From an uncultured Corynebacterium sp. (lineage in GTDB: Bacteria > Actinomycetota > Actinomycetes > Mycobacteriales > Mycobacteriaceae), in NCBI RefSeq assembly GCF_946221935.1, contig NZ_CAMIGN010000002.1:1-64000 (forward strand): DNA of 64,000 bases, given 5' to 3'. The notes below the pieces were generated by a model. That model worked only from the letters and a program-made list of their open reading frames with translations, was not told the DNA's origin and searched no databases. Each line of letters begins with the position of its first letter. Within the stretch, counting starts at the first letter, position 1. Below, piece by piece: positions 56,701-64,000 of this stretch. The translations under genes and the position numbers were made by a program.

Positions 56701-58879
56701 CGATTCCAAGCTATTGTTCCTGCTCAAGCGCAAGGAGCCAGTGTCCCAGACCTTGCTATCCACCCTCGCGGAGCTTTATGTGCAAGGCGCGGATCTCAAC
56801 CTGAAGGCCCTGGCCGCTGGGTCCCGTACCCCGCAGGATCTGGCGACGGTTAAGGCCGGTGCGCGTAGCCCGCTGCCGAAGGTGCCGGGTACGCAATGGA
56901 ACCTGCAGCGCCACTGGACCAGCGCCCGCCCCTCCTCCGGGCCCGCTGTGGACTTGCCGGGCACCCGCGTGAACCTGCCCGACGGTCGTGTGGTCTTCAG
57001 CGTGCCCGCCGAGGACGTGCCCAGCATTGCGCTGCTGGCCGAGGCCGCGGCTGAGGTGCTGACCGGTGGCGATGCAGGACAGGCCACCGTAGCCGCCACC
57101 CGCGACCACGCCCCGTTGCCGACTGCCGGCCAGCTCACGACCATCGCCTCCGGTTCGTTGGGCGGTTGGTCGCTGTCGATCTATGCTGCCGATGCGCCCG
57201 GTGCGCAGGCAATGCCGCTGGTTGCGGAGGTATTCATCGCCACTCTTGGTGGTGTAGCTGAGGGTATTGGAATGGACGCCACCAAGGCGCCAGGAACCGC
57301 CGATTCCGGCGAGGCGCCGGCAGCTCCCGCAGCCCAGGCACTGGCAAAGGAGAGCGCAGGCAACACACTCCCGGAGGTCGATGAGACCGCGGATCGCTGG
57401 GATCCGAATTCCGGCGAGTCCGCCGGTGATCGCCTGCGCGCGATTGTCTCCGAATCCATGGGTTATGACATTGAGGACCTGCCTGGTGAGCTGCCGTTGA
57501 TCGATCTGGGGCTCGATTCCCTGATGGGCATGCGTATTAAGAACCGCGTGGAATACGATTTCGATCTGCCTCCACTGCAGGTTCAGACACTGCGCGATGG
57601 TTCGGTGGACGACGTGATTGCGCTTGTGGAGCAGATGATCGCGGAACGTCACTCGGGTGAGAATGCTGCTGCCGGTACTGCTGACACGGCTGCCGGCGGA
57701 GAAGGTGGCGTCGCCAATAACAATGGTGAAGACAGCGACGGCAGAGACAACGACAGTGACGCAGCGACCGATTACACCGCGACGGGCGGTGGCGTAGCGC
57801 CGCGCGACGCCAGCGAGCGACTTGTCTTCGCTACCTGGGCAAAGGTAACCGGCAAGGCTGCTCCGGGCGTGACTAGTGAGCTACCGAGTATCGACGAGGA
57901 ACAGGCTCGTGGCATCGCGGAACGTCTTTCCGAGCGTTCGGGTGCAAAGGTCAGCGCGGAAGATGTACTGGCCGCCGACACTTTGGAACCGCTGAGTGAG
58001 AAGGTGCGCAGCAGCCTGGAAAGCGAAGTCGAGGGCAATATCCGTGTCCTGCGTGCACGCCCTGAGGGCAGTACTCGACCAGCGGTGTTCCTATTCCACC
58101 CGGCAGGCGGATCCTCTGTTGTGTATGCGCCCCTGATGCGCCGCCTGCCGGAGGACGTTCCGGTGTACGGCGTGGAGCGTCTGGAAGGCGAGCTGGCTGA
58201 TCGTGCGGCCTCCTACCTGGAGGAGATCATCGAGCTAGCCGACGGCCAGCCGGTCGTGTTGGGCGGTTGGAGCTTCGGTGGTGCCCTGGCTTATGAGGTC
58301 GCTTACCAGTTGGGTAAGCGTGCTGCCGCGGGGGAGCCGAGCGTGGAGATCCAGCGGATTGTGCTGCTGGATACCGTGCAGCCAAAGAACCCCGCTCCGG
58401 ATACTAAGGAAGAAATGCACGCGCGGTGGGATCGCTATGCGGCCTTTGCCCAAAAGACGTACGGTCTGCCGTTAGAGGTTCCGCACGAACTGCTGGATCA
58501 GCAGGGTGAGGGCGTGATGATGCAACTCTTCCAGCAGTTCCTGGCCTCGCCGGAGGCGAAGGGTATGGGGTTGCCCGCGGGCGTTCTGGAGCACCAGCGC
58601 GCCAGCTTCGTGGATAATCGCATCCTGGAATCCCTGGACTTCGGTGCATGGGCCGACGTGAAAGCGCCGGTCACGCTGTTCCGCGCGGAGCGGATGCACG
58701 ACGGTGCGATCGAGCTCGAGCCAGCGTACGTCGAGATTGCCGCAGACGGTGGCTGGGGCGCGATCGTCGAGGACCTGGAGATCATTCAGCTGCGTGGCGA
58801 CCACCTAGCTATTGTGGACGAGCCAGAGATCTCTAAAGTGGGACGCGTGATCGCCACACATATTGAGGACGGCGCTTAG
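53792..58879 (+). CDS. pks13: Mycolic acid condensing polyketide synthase Pks13
   Basis: 1695 residues in the order ACP-KS-AT-ACP-TE. Key residues: N-terminal ACP Ser55 in FGLSSRD, ketosynthase Cys293 in DTACSSSL with HGTGTILGDPIE and NFGHTEAAAG, acyltransferase Ser762 in GQSMGE, C-terminal ACP Ser1243 in LGLDSLMG, and thioesterase Ser1494 in GGWSFGGALA with His in GDHLAIVD. It condenses a carboxylated fatty acyl chain with the FadD32-activated chain to form the mycolic backbone. There is no ketoreductase; CmrA elsewhere must reduce the product. All domains look active. Confidence 0.98.
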   Translation: MADNQQDAPSADQHSRPATIQQMRDWLRTWVADTTGLDATEIADERSMQDFGLSSRDVVVLSGDLERLLGTHLDATIAYEFNTIAALAEHLMNGRGTGAVVGSDAAGSVTGASAAGGPLPLGQRDIAVVGMAGRYPGAENADEMWEMFSSYRSGVGELPAGRWSEYSRDPEMTRRMEQAQLTGGYIEDIASFDAEFFGLSPLEAANMDPQQRMILQLTWEALEDAHIPANQLRGKQVGVFMGNTNNDYGMLISADPAEAHPYALTGNSSSIIANRVSYAFDFRGPSVAMDTACSSSLVAIHQAVRSLRDGESDVAVAGGVNLLCSPFATVAFSELGVLSPTGGIRAFSDDADGIVRSDGAGVVVLKRLEDARRDGDDVLAVIKGSAVNSDGRSNGLTAPNPDAQVDVLRSAYADARIAPQSVDYVEAHGTGTILGDPIEATALGTVLGRERDIAEPLLLGSAKTNFGHTEAAAGVAGVMKVVMAMREGVLPPSLNYTGPNPYIDFDREHLEVVEDPREWPEYSGRAVAGVSGFGFGGTNAHVVIAAPDLEEEAAAGAGSTAGTVGVAPIGLDHSDAAGEAPRVLLPVSGLLPSRRREAAAALAEYLEQNQESFAEPEQLRGVAMALAGHNHGRSRGVVSAATVEEAIAGLQRIAAGKQNATAKTADSPSANGPVWVFSGFGSQFRKMAKDLYELSEFFAARLDELDKVVLAESGWSFTDMVLDDEQNYDTERAQVGITCVQIALNDLMRALGTKPAAVVGQSMGEIAAAYAVGGITAEEAVRTACHRARLMGEGERLLPEDKQGAMAVVEFGVEELATFTAEHPEYSQVEPAVYAAPGMTTVGGPAEPVQKLVEYLEGEGKFARLLKVKGAGHTSMLDPILGELHYEISDLDPQPIHTPLYSTVDRGRVYTPGEVVHDAEYFLRCTRQPVWFSEATGKQFDDGYRTFIEFSPNPVALMPLMNNSFAHNASDSKLLFLLKRKEPVSQTLLSTLAELYVQGADLNLKALAAGSRTPQDLATVKAGARSPLPKVPGTQWNLQRHWTSARPSSGPAVDLPGTRVNLPDGRVVFSVPAEDVPSIALLAEAAAEVLTGGDAGQATVAATRDHAPLPTAGQLTTIASGSLGGWSLSIYAADAPGAQAMPLVAEVFIATLGGVAEGIGMDATKAPGTADSGEAPAAPAAQALAKESAGNTLPEVDETADRWDPNSGESAGDRLRAIVSESMGYDIEDLPGELPLIDLGLDSLMGMRIKNRVEYDFDLPPLQVQTLRDGSVDDVIALVEQMIAERHSGENAAAGTADTAAGGEGGVANNNGEDSDGRDNDSDAATDYTATGGGVAPRDASERLVFATWAKVTGKAAPGVTSELPSIDEEQARGIAERLSERSGAKVSAEDVLAADTLEPLSEKVRSSLESEVEGNIRVLRARPEGSTRPAVFLFHPAGGSSVVYAPLMRRLPEDVPVYGVERLEGELADRAASYLEEIIELADGQPVVLGGWSFGGALAYEVAYQLGKRAAAGEPSVEIQRIVLLDTVQPKNPAPDTKEEMHARWDRYAAFAQKTYGLPLEVPHELLDQQGEGVMMQLFQQFLASPEAKGMGLPAGVLEHQRASFVDNRILESLDFGAWADVKAPVTLFRAERMHDGAIELEPAYVEIAADGGWGAIVEDLEIIQLRGDHLAIVDEPEISKVGRVIATHIEDGA

Positions 58880-58971
58880 TCGGTCCAGCGCCGACCTAGA
58901 GCTGAAACGCAGACGGCGAATAACGAGATAGCTCCTTTAGAGGGCTTGTCGAACACGAAGGGACTTTCACT

Positions 58972-60564
58972 GTGACTGCTGCCGATGAGGGAGCAACCGC
59001 CGCAAACGGCACCGAAGCCACCGGCGCTACCGCCGAAAAGCTGGCGGAACTGCACCGCAGGCTGGAACAGGCGCAGGATCCGGGCTCCGAGAAAGCAAAG
59101 GCCAGGCGCGACAAGGCGGGATTGACGACTCCCCGACAGCGCATCAACGCGCTTCTCGACGAGGGCACGTTCGTGGAAATCGGGGCGCTGGGGCGCACTC
59201 CAGGCGAAGAGGATGCTCCCTACGGCGATGGCGTGGTCACCGGCTATGGCCGGGTTGGCGGACGCACCGTCGCGGTATATGCCCACGATAAGACGGTATA
59301 TGGCGGCTCTGTGGGTGAGACCTTCGGTAAGAAGGTCTGCGAGGTCATGGACATGGCCATTCGCATTGGCTGCCCCGTCATCGGCATTAACGATTCCGGT
59401 GGCGCCCGCATTCAGGACGCCGTGATGTCCCTGGCGATGTACTCCGAGATCTCCCGCCGCCAGCTGCCGCTGAGCGGCCAGTCCCCGCAGATTTCCATTC
59501 TGCTTGGCCCGTCCGCCGGTGGTGCTGTGTATGCGCCCGTGACCACCGACTTCGTGGTGGCCGTCGAAGGTCGCACGCAGATGTTCGTCACGGGTCCCGC
59601 CGTCATCGAATCGGTGACGGGCGAGAAGATCTCGATGGAAGAGCTCGGCGGTGCGCGTCAACAAGCCCGCAACGGCAATGTCTCCTACGTCGCAAGCAGC
59701 GAAGAGGATGCCTTCAACTACGTCAAGGATCTGCTGGACTTCCTACCTGCCAGCACCTTTGACGAGACCCCGGAGTTCTGGGCGTCGAATGACGAGCTGA
59801 CCGAGCGCGACTTTGAGCTCAACGACATCATTCCGGATGACCCGAACGCGGGTTACGACATCATGGAGGTGCTCACCCGCATCTTCGATGATGACAATGT
59901 GCTGGAGGTCCAAGGCGACTACGGTTCCAATGTCGTCACGGCTTTCGCCCGTATCGATGGCCATGCGGTGGGTGTCGTGGCCAACCAGCCGATGGAACTG
60001 GCCGGTTGCTTGGACGCCGACGCTGCGGATAAGGCTGCGCGCTTTATCCGGATTTGTGACGCCTACAATGTCCCCCTCGTGTGGGTCGTGGACACACCCG
60101 GATACATGCCGGGCGTGGAGCAGGAAAAGGCCGGCCTGATCCACCGCGGCGCAAAGCTGGGCTTTGCCACGGTGGAAGCCACGGTGCCGAAGGTGACCGT
60201 GGTGGTGCGCAAGGCCTTCGGTGGTGGTTATGCCGTGATGGGTTCGAAGAACCTGGGCGCGGACATAAACCTGGTCTGGCCGACTGCGCAGATCGCCGTG
60301 ATGGGTGCAGAAGCTGCTGTGGTGATGATGCAGGGCAAGGCCCTGGCTGCGATGCCAGAGGAGCAACGCCCGGCGGCGAAGAAGATGTTTATGGACTTCT
60401 ACAATGCGAACATGACCAGCCCTTATGTGGCAGCGGAGCGGGGTTATGTGGATTCCGTGATTACTCCGGATCAGACCCGCATCCGCCTGCGTCAGGCTAT
60501 GCGTCAACTGCGTAACAAGCAGGTGCTGGAGCCGCCAAAGAAGCACACCATTATGCCGATGTAG
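58972..60564 (+). CDS. accD4: Acyl-CoA carboxylase beta subunit AccD4
   Basis: 530 residues from a GTG. Carboxyltransferase of the long-chain acyl-CoA carboxylase that makes the carboxylated extender for Pks13. The N-domain has GINDSGGARIQDAV and SAGGAVYAPVTTDF, the C-domain VDTPGYMPGVEQEKAGLIHRGAKL and RKAFGGGYAVMGSKNLGAD. The biotinylated alpha subunit (AccA3 type) is not in this window. Its place after pks13 is that of accD4/accD3 in relatives. Converges with the proline-rich protein gene. Confidence 0.96.
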   Translation: MTAADEGATAANGTEATGATAEKLAELHRRLEQAQDPGSEKAKARRDKAGLTTPRQRINALLDEGTFVEIGALGRTPGEEDAPYGDGVVTGYGRVGGRTVAVYAHDKTVYGGSVGETFGKKVCEVMDMAIRIGCPVIGINDSGGARIQDAVMSLAMYSEISRRQLPLSGQSPQISILLGPSAGGAVYAPVTTDFVVAVEGRTQMFVTGPAVIESVTGEKISMEELGGARQQARNGNVSYVASSEEDAFNYVKDLLDFLPASTFDETPEFWASNDELTERDFELNDIIPDDPNAGYDIMEVLTRIFDDDNVLEVQGDYGSNVVTAFARIDGHAVGVVANQPMELAGCLDADAADKAARFIRICDAYNVPLVWVVDTPGYMPGVEQEKAGLIHRGAKLGFATVEATVPKVTVVVRKAFGGGYAVMGSKNLGADINLVWPTAQIAVMGAEAAVVMMQGKALAAMPEEQRPAAKKMFMDFYNANMTSPYVAAERGYVDSVITPDQTRIRLRQAMRQLRNKQVLEPPKKHTIMPM

Positions 60565-60585
60565 CTGCCCTTCTTACCAGGGTGT

Positions 60586-61338
60586 TTACATCCCGATCTG
60601 GGTGCCCTTGGGTAGCTTCAGCTCGTCGGCCTTCACGAAGTACGTCTGCATGGTGCCGTTTGTCATCTCCAGGTGCTCGGAGAGCGCGTCTGGCGTGCCC
60701 AATCCGATCTTCTTCGCGGCTTCCTGCAGCTCCTTCGGCGCCATGTTTGCGTCGATGGGCAGCGGGATCAGCGGTAGTCCGGCCACGCGCGGGGTGACGT
60801 TAAGCGAGCTCACCACAATGTGAAAATTACCGGTCAACGTGGTGATCTGTCCCGGTCCAGTCCGCTGCCAAATGCCACCTCCAGAGCCTGCTCCCGGAGT
60901 CGGGAACTGCACCGAAAGGTTCGTCAGGATCGCCTTGTCGGCGTCGATCCGCAGCGCGGGCTTTGGCCCCTTGGGCGTGGCCTGTTGTACAAGCGACATC
61001 TTCACGTGTCCAAGCAGGCGCGTGTTGTCGCTCTTGATCACGTAGGTGCCATTCTGCACAGGTCGCTCGCCCTTGATTGGGCCCGGCGGAGTGAGATCCA
61101 CCCGCAGGTTCTCCGGCACCTTCGGAGGCGAAGGAGGCGGTGGCAGCTTTGGCGCCGGTGGCAGCTTTGGTGCTGGTGGCAGCTGTGGAGACTGCGGTAG
61201 GGGAGGCAGCGGCGGGAGCTGCAGCTGCGCCTCGGCAGTTGGCGACATCTCGACCGCCATCGCTGCCACCAGCCCGCACATCGATGCTGCGGCGACAACG
61301 GCCTTGGCAATGCCGCCGCGCTTATGCTGCTTGCTCAT
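60586..61338 (-). CDS. Exported proline-rich protein of the DUF6230/DUF6114 operon
   Basis: 250 residues from ATG 61338 with aaggaagg upstream. The signal peptide (about 1-38) ends in EAQ. A repetitive Pro/Leu/Lys/Ala segment (about 38-72; PPAPKLPPAPKLPPPPSPPK) precedes a beta-rich domain with TYVIKSDNTRLLGHVKMSLVQQ. The domain resembles exported actinobacterial proteins of unknown function. Translation is coupled to the DUF6114 gene, whose end it overlaps by 17 bp. Confidence 0.75.
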   Translation of the reverse strand: MSKQHKRGGIAKAVVAAASMCGLVAAMAVEMSPTAEAQLQLPPLPPLPQSPQLPPAPKLPPAPKLPPPPSPPKVPENLRVDLTPPGPIKGERPVQNGTYVIKSDNTRLLGHVKMSLVQQATPKGPKPALRIDADKAILTNLSVQFPTPGAGSGGGIWQRTGPGQITTLTGNFHIVVSSLNVTPRVAGLPLIPLPIDANMAPKELQEAAKKIGLGTPDALSEHLEMTNGTMQTYFVKADELKLPKGTQIGM

Positions 61339-61882
61339 CGACCTTCCTTTTCTTGACGCCCTTAGGCGCTTTTTCTTCATCCGTCCACGACAGAGCCAAG
61401 GCTCCGCCAATAACGGCGCACAAGGTTCCTATGACAAAGCCACCGATATTCGACATTGGGAGCGCCACAATGCCGAGGATGAGCGCTGCCACTCCAGTGA
61501 GTAGTCGAGCGTCGGGCTTAAACCACGTCATGAGGCCTGAGGTAATAAGCAGGGCGCCAATAAGTAGCGTGGATACACCGGAGATCGTGGATACCTGAAT
61601 AATGATGTTCGATACCTCGAACGACAGGTAGGCCGGAACGATCATGATGATGCCCGACAAAAGCATGAACAGCCCCGCCGCGAAGGGGCGACCGCGACGC
61701 CAGCGGGTGAAGCCACGGGTGTTCTTCACCGCGGCTACCTGGTGCTCCTCTGCGTCTTGAGCGACAGCGGTGTTCGGTGCGCTATCCGCATCGAGATCTG
61801 CATCTAGATCTGGGTCGTAGTTCGGATCCAGCTCGGTGGTTGGGTCTAGCTCGGGGTTTGTGCTGGAGTTAGCACTCGGCAT
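61322..61882 (-). CDS. DUF6114-type membrane protein
   Basis: 186 residues from ATG 61882, inside the end of the DUF6230 gene. An acidic, Asp/Pro-rich N-terminus of about 45 residues with repeated DPxLDAD-like units precedes four hydrophobic helices (AAGLFMLLSGIIMIVPAYLS and following). The pairing with DUF6230 is characteristic of actinobacteria, where the two are often adjacent. The function is unknown; a membrane partner or transporter of the exported proteins is plausible. Confidence 0.8.
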   Translation of the reverse strand: MPSANSSTNPELDPTTELDPNYDPDLDADLDADSAPNTAVAQDAEEHQVAAVKNTRGFTRWRRGRPFAAGLFMLLSGIIMIVPAYLSFEVSNIIIQVSTISGVSTLLIGALLITSGLMTWFKPDARLLTGVAALILGIVALPMSNIGGFVIGTLCAVIGGALALSWTDEEKAPKGVKKRKVDEQAA

Positions 61883-62438
61883 TGTCTTTATCCACAATCG
61901 CGATCTTGCTGCCACCTGCGGTCATCTTATCCGCGGACAGAGAGGTCGCCTCGATGCCCTGACCCTTCGCCGATAGGGAATCGGCGAAGATTCCCCAGCC
62001 GCCATCGGGCGCATCCTTGTCGATCTTGCCCGCGTCCACACCAATCTGCGGGTTCTTCAATGTCAGGTCACCGGAGAGCTTGCGGGCGCCGATCAGCATA
62101 TTGTCGGCGGAGAAGTTCTGACCTGGAACGGTCATTTGGAACTTCTTCTCGCCAACCCCAGGAAGGTTAATCGGGGCAGTCATGCAGACATCCGTTACCT
62201 TGGCATCCTTGATGCGCAGGCGCGAGATTGCTTGATCACCGTTGTGCATCTTGTCAACGTCGGTGAATAGGTCAAAGCCCTTGCCATCCAGTTCCCCGAC
62301 TTCCATGTTGAAAATGGTGCCGGATAGTGCCAGGTGGGCGGACACGCCACCCTGGGCGACTGCGACGCCCATGCCGGCTGTGGCTAGCAACCCCACGCCG
62401 AGAATCGATGCGAATCGTACTTTACGAGTATGTCCCAT
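61869..62438 (-). CDS. DUF6230-type exported protein
   Basis: 189 residues from ATG 62438; an in-frame GTG lies at 62456. The signal peptide (about 1-28) ends in VAQ. The mature part is beta-rich with hydrophobic pattern (HLALSGTIFNMEVGELDGKGFDLF) and two cysteines (VCMTAP and the C-terminal AEC). Family members are annotated DUF6230 and sometimes, without proof, cholesterol esterase. First gene of the three-gene operon; the next start codon lies inside its end. Confidence 0.8.
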   Translation of the reverse strand: MGHTRKVRFASILGVGLLATAGMGVAVAQGGVSAHLALSGTIFNMEVGELDGKGFDLFTDVDKMHNGDQAISRLRIKDAKVTDVCMTAPINLPGVGEKKFQMTVPGQNFSADNMLIGARKLSGDLTLKNPQIGVDAGKIDKDAPDGGWGIFADSLSAKGQGIEATSLSADKMTAGGSKIAIVDKDNAEC

Positions 62439-62598
62439 GGGAGTGATCTTAAACACGCATCGGAGTGAAAGGAGGTTTTTTATCTAAAAAAAATGTATTG
62501 GTTTAAATAATTTGGAACCCCAATACGAACAAAGCTCCTCTTATTAGTCCACGCGCTAAGTTTTTGCTGAAAGGGCTATAGCTGGCATTGTGGCGTCA

Positions 62599-63795
62599 TT
62601 AAGAATCAGCTCTCACTCGTCGCATGGCGGCAAGGGCGGTGACGAGGGCGATAAAGGTCAATAGGATCAGCCACCCGATAAACAGGCCCCAACTGTGGGC
62701 AAAGAAGTAGCCGGACACCCAGCCAATGACGGAAGAACCGAGATAGTAGCTCAGGATGTACAGGCTGGAAGCCTCCGCGCGATCCTGCCGCGCGACCTCG
62801 CCGACCCATGCACTAGCAATTGAGTGAGCGGGGAAGAAGGTGGCAGTAAACAGCAGCACGGCCACCAAGGTGGTGGGAATGGTCGGGATAAAGGCGAAGA
62901 ACAAGCCGACCAGAGCCAATGCGATGCACGTGACCACGACCTTGGATTGGCCAAAGCTGTTGACCATTTTGCCCGTGCGGGTGGAGGTCCAGGTGCCCGA
63001 AAGGTATATGACGAAGACCAGGGCGGTCAGTGATTCCGGCAGACCGAAAGTATGGATCAGCCGAAAGGTCATGTAGTTGTACAGGGAGACGAAGCTACCC
63101 ATCAGCAGGAAGGGCAGGAGGAAGAGCTTCAGCAGGATCGGATCACGCAGGTGGTTGGTGAAGGCCTGAACTTCATGGGACAGGGTGATCTTCTTTGGTG
63201 TGAAGAACTGCTGCTTGGGCAGAACCCAGGTGGTGAGAAGCGCCATCGAGAATGCGAAAACGGCGCTCAAGAGTGTTGCGATACGCCAATTAGTGAACTC
63301 AAGAGCGATTCCCGGGATGAGCCTGCCGATGAGGCCGCCGAGTGAATTACCGGCAATATAAAAGCCCATGATGCGGGGTAAATAACGGCGATCGATCTCT
63401 TCGGAGAGGAAGGCCATTGTCACGGCAGGTACACCCGCCACTGCGATGCCTTGTAAAAGCCGCACTGCGATGATCGACTGGATCGAGGGGAGTGCAACGA
63501 GCGCCAGGGAAAGAATGGTAGCCGCCAGGACGGAAGCTTGGATGACGTGGCGACGGCCGAAGCGCTCCGAAACGATGCTGAGCGGGATGACCATGAGAGC
63601 TAGCCCGCCCGTGGTGGCCGAGACGGTGAGTGCCGCTAAGGAAGGGGAGATGCCGAAATCCTCTGACAGAGCCGGGAGGACAGCTTGCGTGGCATATAGC
63701 GCGTTGTACGAGGCCAGACCGGAACAAAGGGAGGCAATCAGCGCCTTCTTGTAGCCCGAGTCCTCCGGAGTAAGGGGGCGGACGTCGGTGGTCAC
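62599..63795 (-). CDS. MFS transporter, 12 TM
   Basis: 398 residues from GTG 63795, chosen for aaaggag 9 nt upstream; the frame is open to 63996. Twelve hydrophobic segments with the loop motif SERFGRRHVIQ (motif A) and the second-domain loop. It resembles YnfM-type MFS exporters. The gene precedes the DUF6230 operon, separated from it by 160 bp. Substrate unknown. Confidence 0.87.
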   Translation of the reverse strand: MTTDVRPLTPEDSGYKKALIASLCSGLASYNALYATQAVLPALSEDFGISPSLAALTVSATTGGLALMVIPLSIVSERFGRRHVIQASVLAATILSLALVALPSIQSIIAVRLLQGIAVAGVPAVTMAFLSEEIDRRYLPRIMGFYIAGNSLGGLIGRLIPGIALEFTNWRIATLLSAVFAFSMALLTTWVLPKQQFFTPKKITLSHEVQAFTNHLRDPILLKLFLLPFLLMGSFVSLYNYMTFRLIHTFGLPESLTALVFVIYLSGTWTSTRTGKMVNSFGQSKVVVTCIALALVGLFFAFIPTIPTTLVAVLLFTATFFPAHSIASAWVGEVARQDRAEASSLYILSYYLGSSVIGWVSGYFFAHSWGLFIGWLILLTFIALVTALAAMRRVRADS

Positions 63796-63951
63796 CGCTG
63801 TTGGCTCCTTTCTGCGGCTGCTCTTCGGTCGCGTGTTGTTTGATGGCACCCTGCCACACATAGCGTTATACACCCACGCTAATTGGCTACATTCAATAAG
63901 CAAGCTTGCTCCCGGCCACCGATGGGATCCGAAGCTAGGCAATTGCGGGCA

Positions 63952-63988
63952 TAAAAATGCTCCCTCTCGACGAAACGCGAGAGGGAGC
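63952..63988 (-). terminator. Terminator of a minus-strand gene beyond the right edge
   Basis: An 11-bp perfect stem (63959-63969 with 63978-63988) has an 8-nt loop. On the minus strand it is followed by atttttatg, so it should end transcription from a gene to the right of the window. No coding sequence belonging to it is inside the window. Confidence 0.8.
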
Positions 63989-64000
63989 TGGCTCAAGCCC

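Noticed and set aside
56756..57652. 298-codon minus-strand frame inside pks13
   Set aside because: It is antisense to the AT-to-ACP linker and ACP2 of pks13 and has no independent support.

Overview
The window looks like chromosome of a mycolate-containing actinobacterium, almost certainly a Corynebacterium. Three things point there: an antigen-85-like mycolyltransferase and a PS1/Cop1-type one with C-terminal LGFP repeats; a Pks13-FadD32-AccD4 mycolate condensation cluster; and gene order matching the glf-to-accD4 and pheA-to-serS blocks known from corynebacteria and mycobacteria. No species call is made.

Layout. 1-2200: 3' part of a 23S rRNA, the 5S rRNA and a strong terminator. 2234-9100: a 14-TM drug exporter, an RluA-type pseudouridine synthase, an unannotated 51-residue porin-like peptide, a tandem universal stress protein, a TetR regulator with a histone-H1-like tail, a YidC/Oxa1 insertase and a class E-like sortase with a coupled membrane partner. 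9100-22330: two lipoproteins, Lsr2, Tat-exported PhoD, a RecB-like nuclease, MsrA, Mn-SOD, L-lactate dehydrogenase, a glycerophosphodiesterase, an LCP cell-wall ligase and a CPBP membrane protein. 22317-30794: amidase, pheA, a phosphatase, a zincin, a septum-formation protein, serS, a PlsC acyltransferase, a HAD phosphatase and a PGPGW membrane protein.

30875-60564 is the cell-envelope core: glf, glfT2, the decaprenylphosphoryl-ribose genes (PAP2 phosphatase and UbiA), two mycolyltransferases, a DUF732-like lipoprotein, a cutinase-like lipase, fadD32, pks13 and accD4. Together they build galactan, supply the arabinose donor precursor, condense mycolates and load them on the wall. Two features are unusual. 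First, glf and glfT2 are separated by an island of about 10 kb with a four-gene type I restriction-modification operon (hsdM-hsdS-hsdR plus an Abi_C-like protein), an EamA exporter and a Schlafen/AlbA_2 ATPase-type gene flanked by 55-bp direct repeats. Second, the arabinosyltransferase gene aftB, expected between ubiA and the first mycolyltransferase, is absent.

60586-63795: a translationally coupled three-gene operon of secreted and membrane proteins (DUF6230, DUF6114 and a proline-rich exported protein) and an MFS transporter. A minus-strand terminator lies at the right edge.

The best candidates for something new are the hsd plus Abi_C operon with the repeat-flanked Schlafen gene, the small porin-like peptide, the 11-nt tandem repeat in the fadD32 leader, the 127-bp inverted-repeat element between the mycolyltransferase genes, and the missing aftB.
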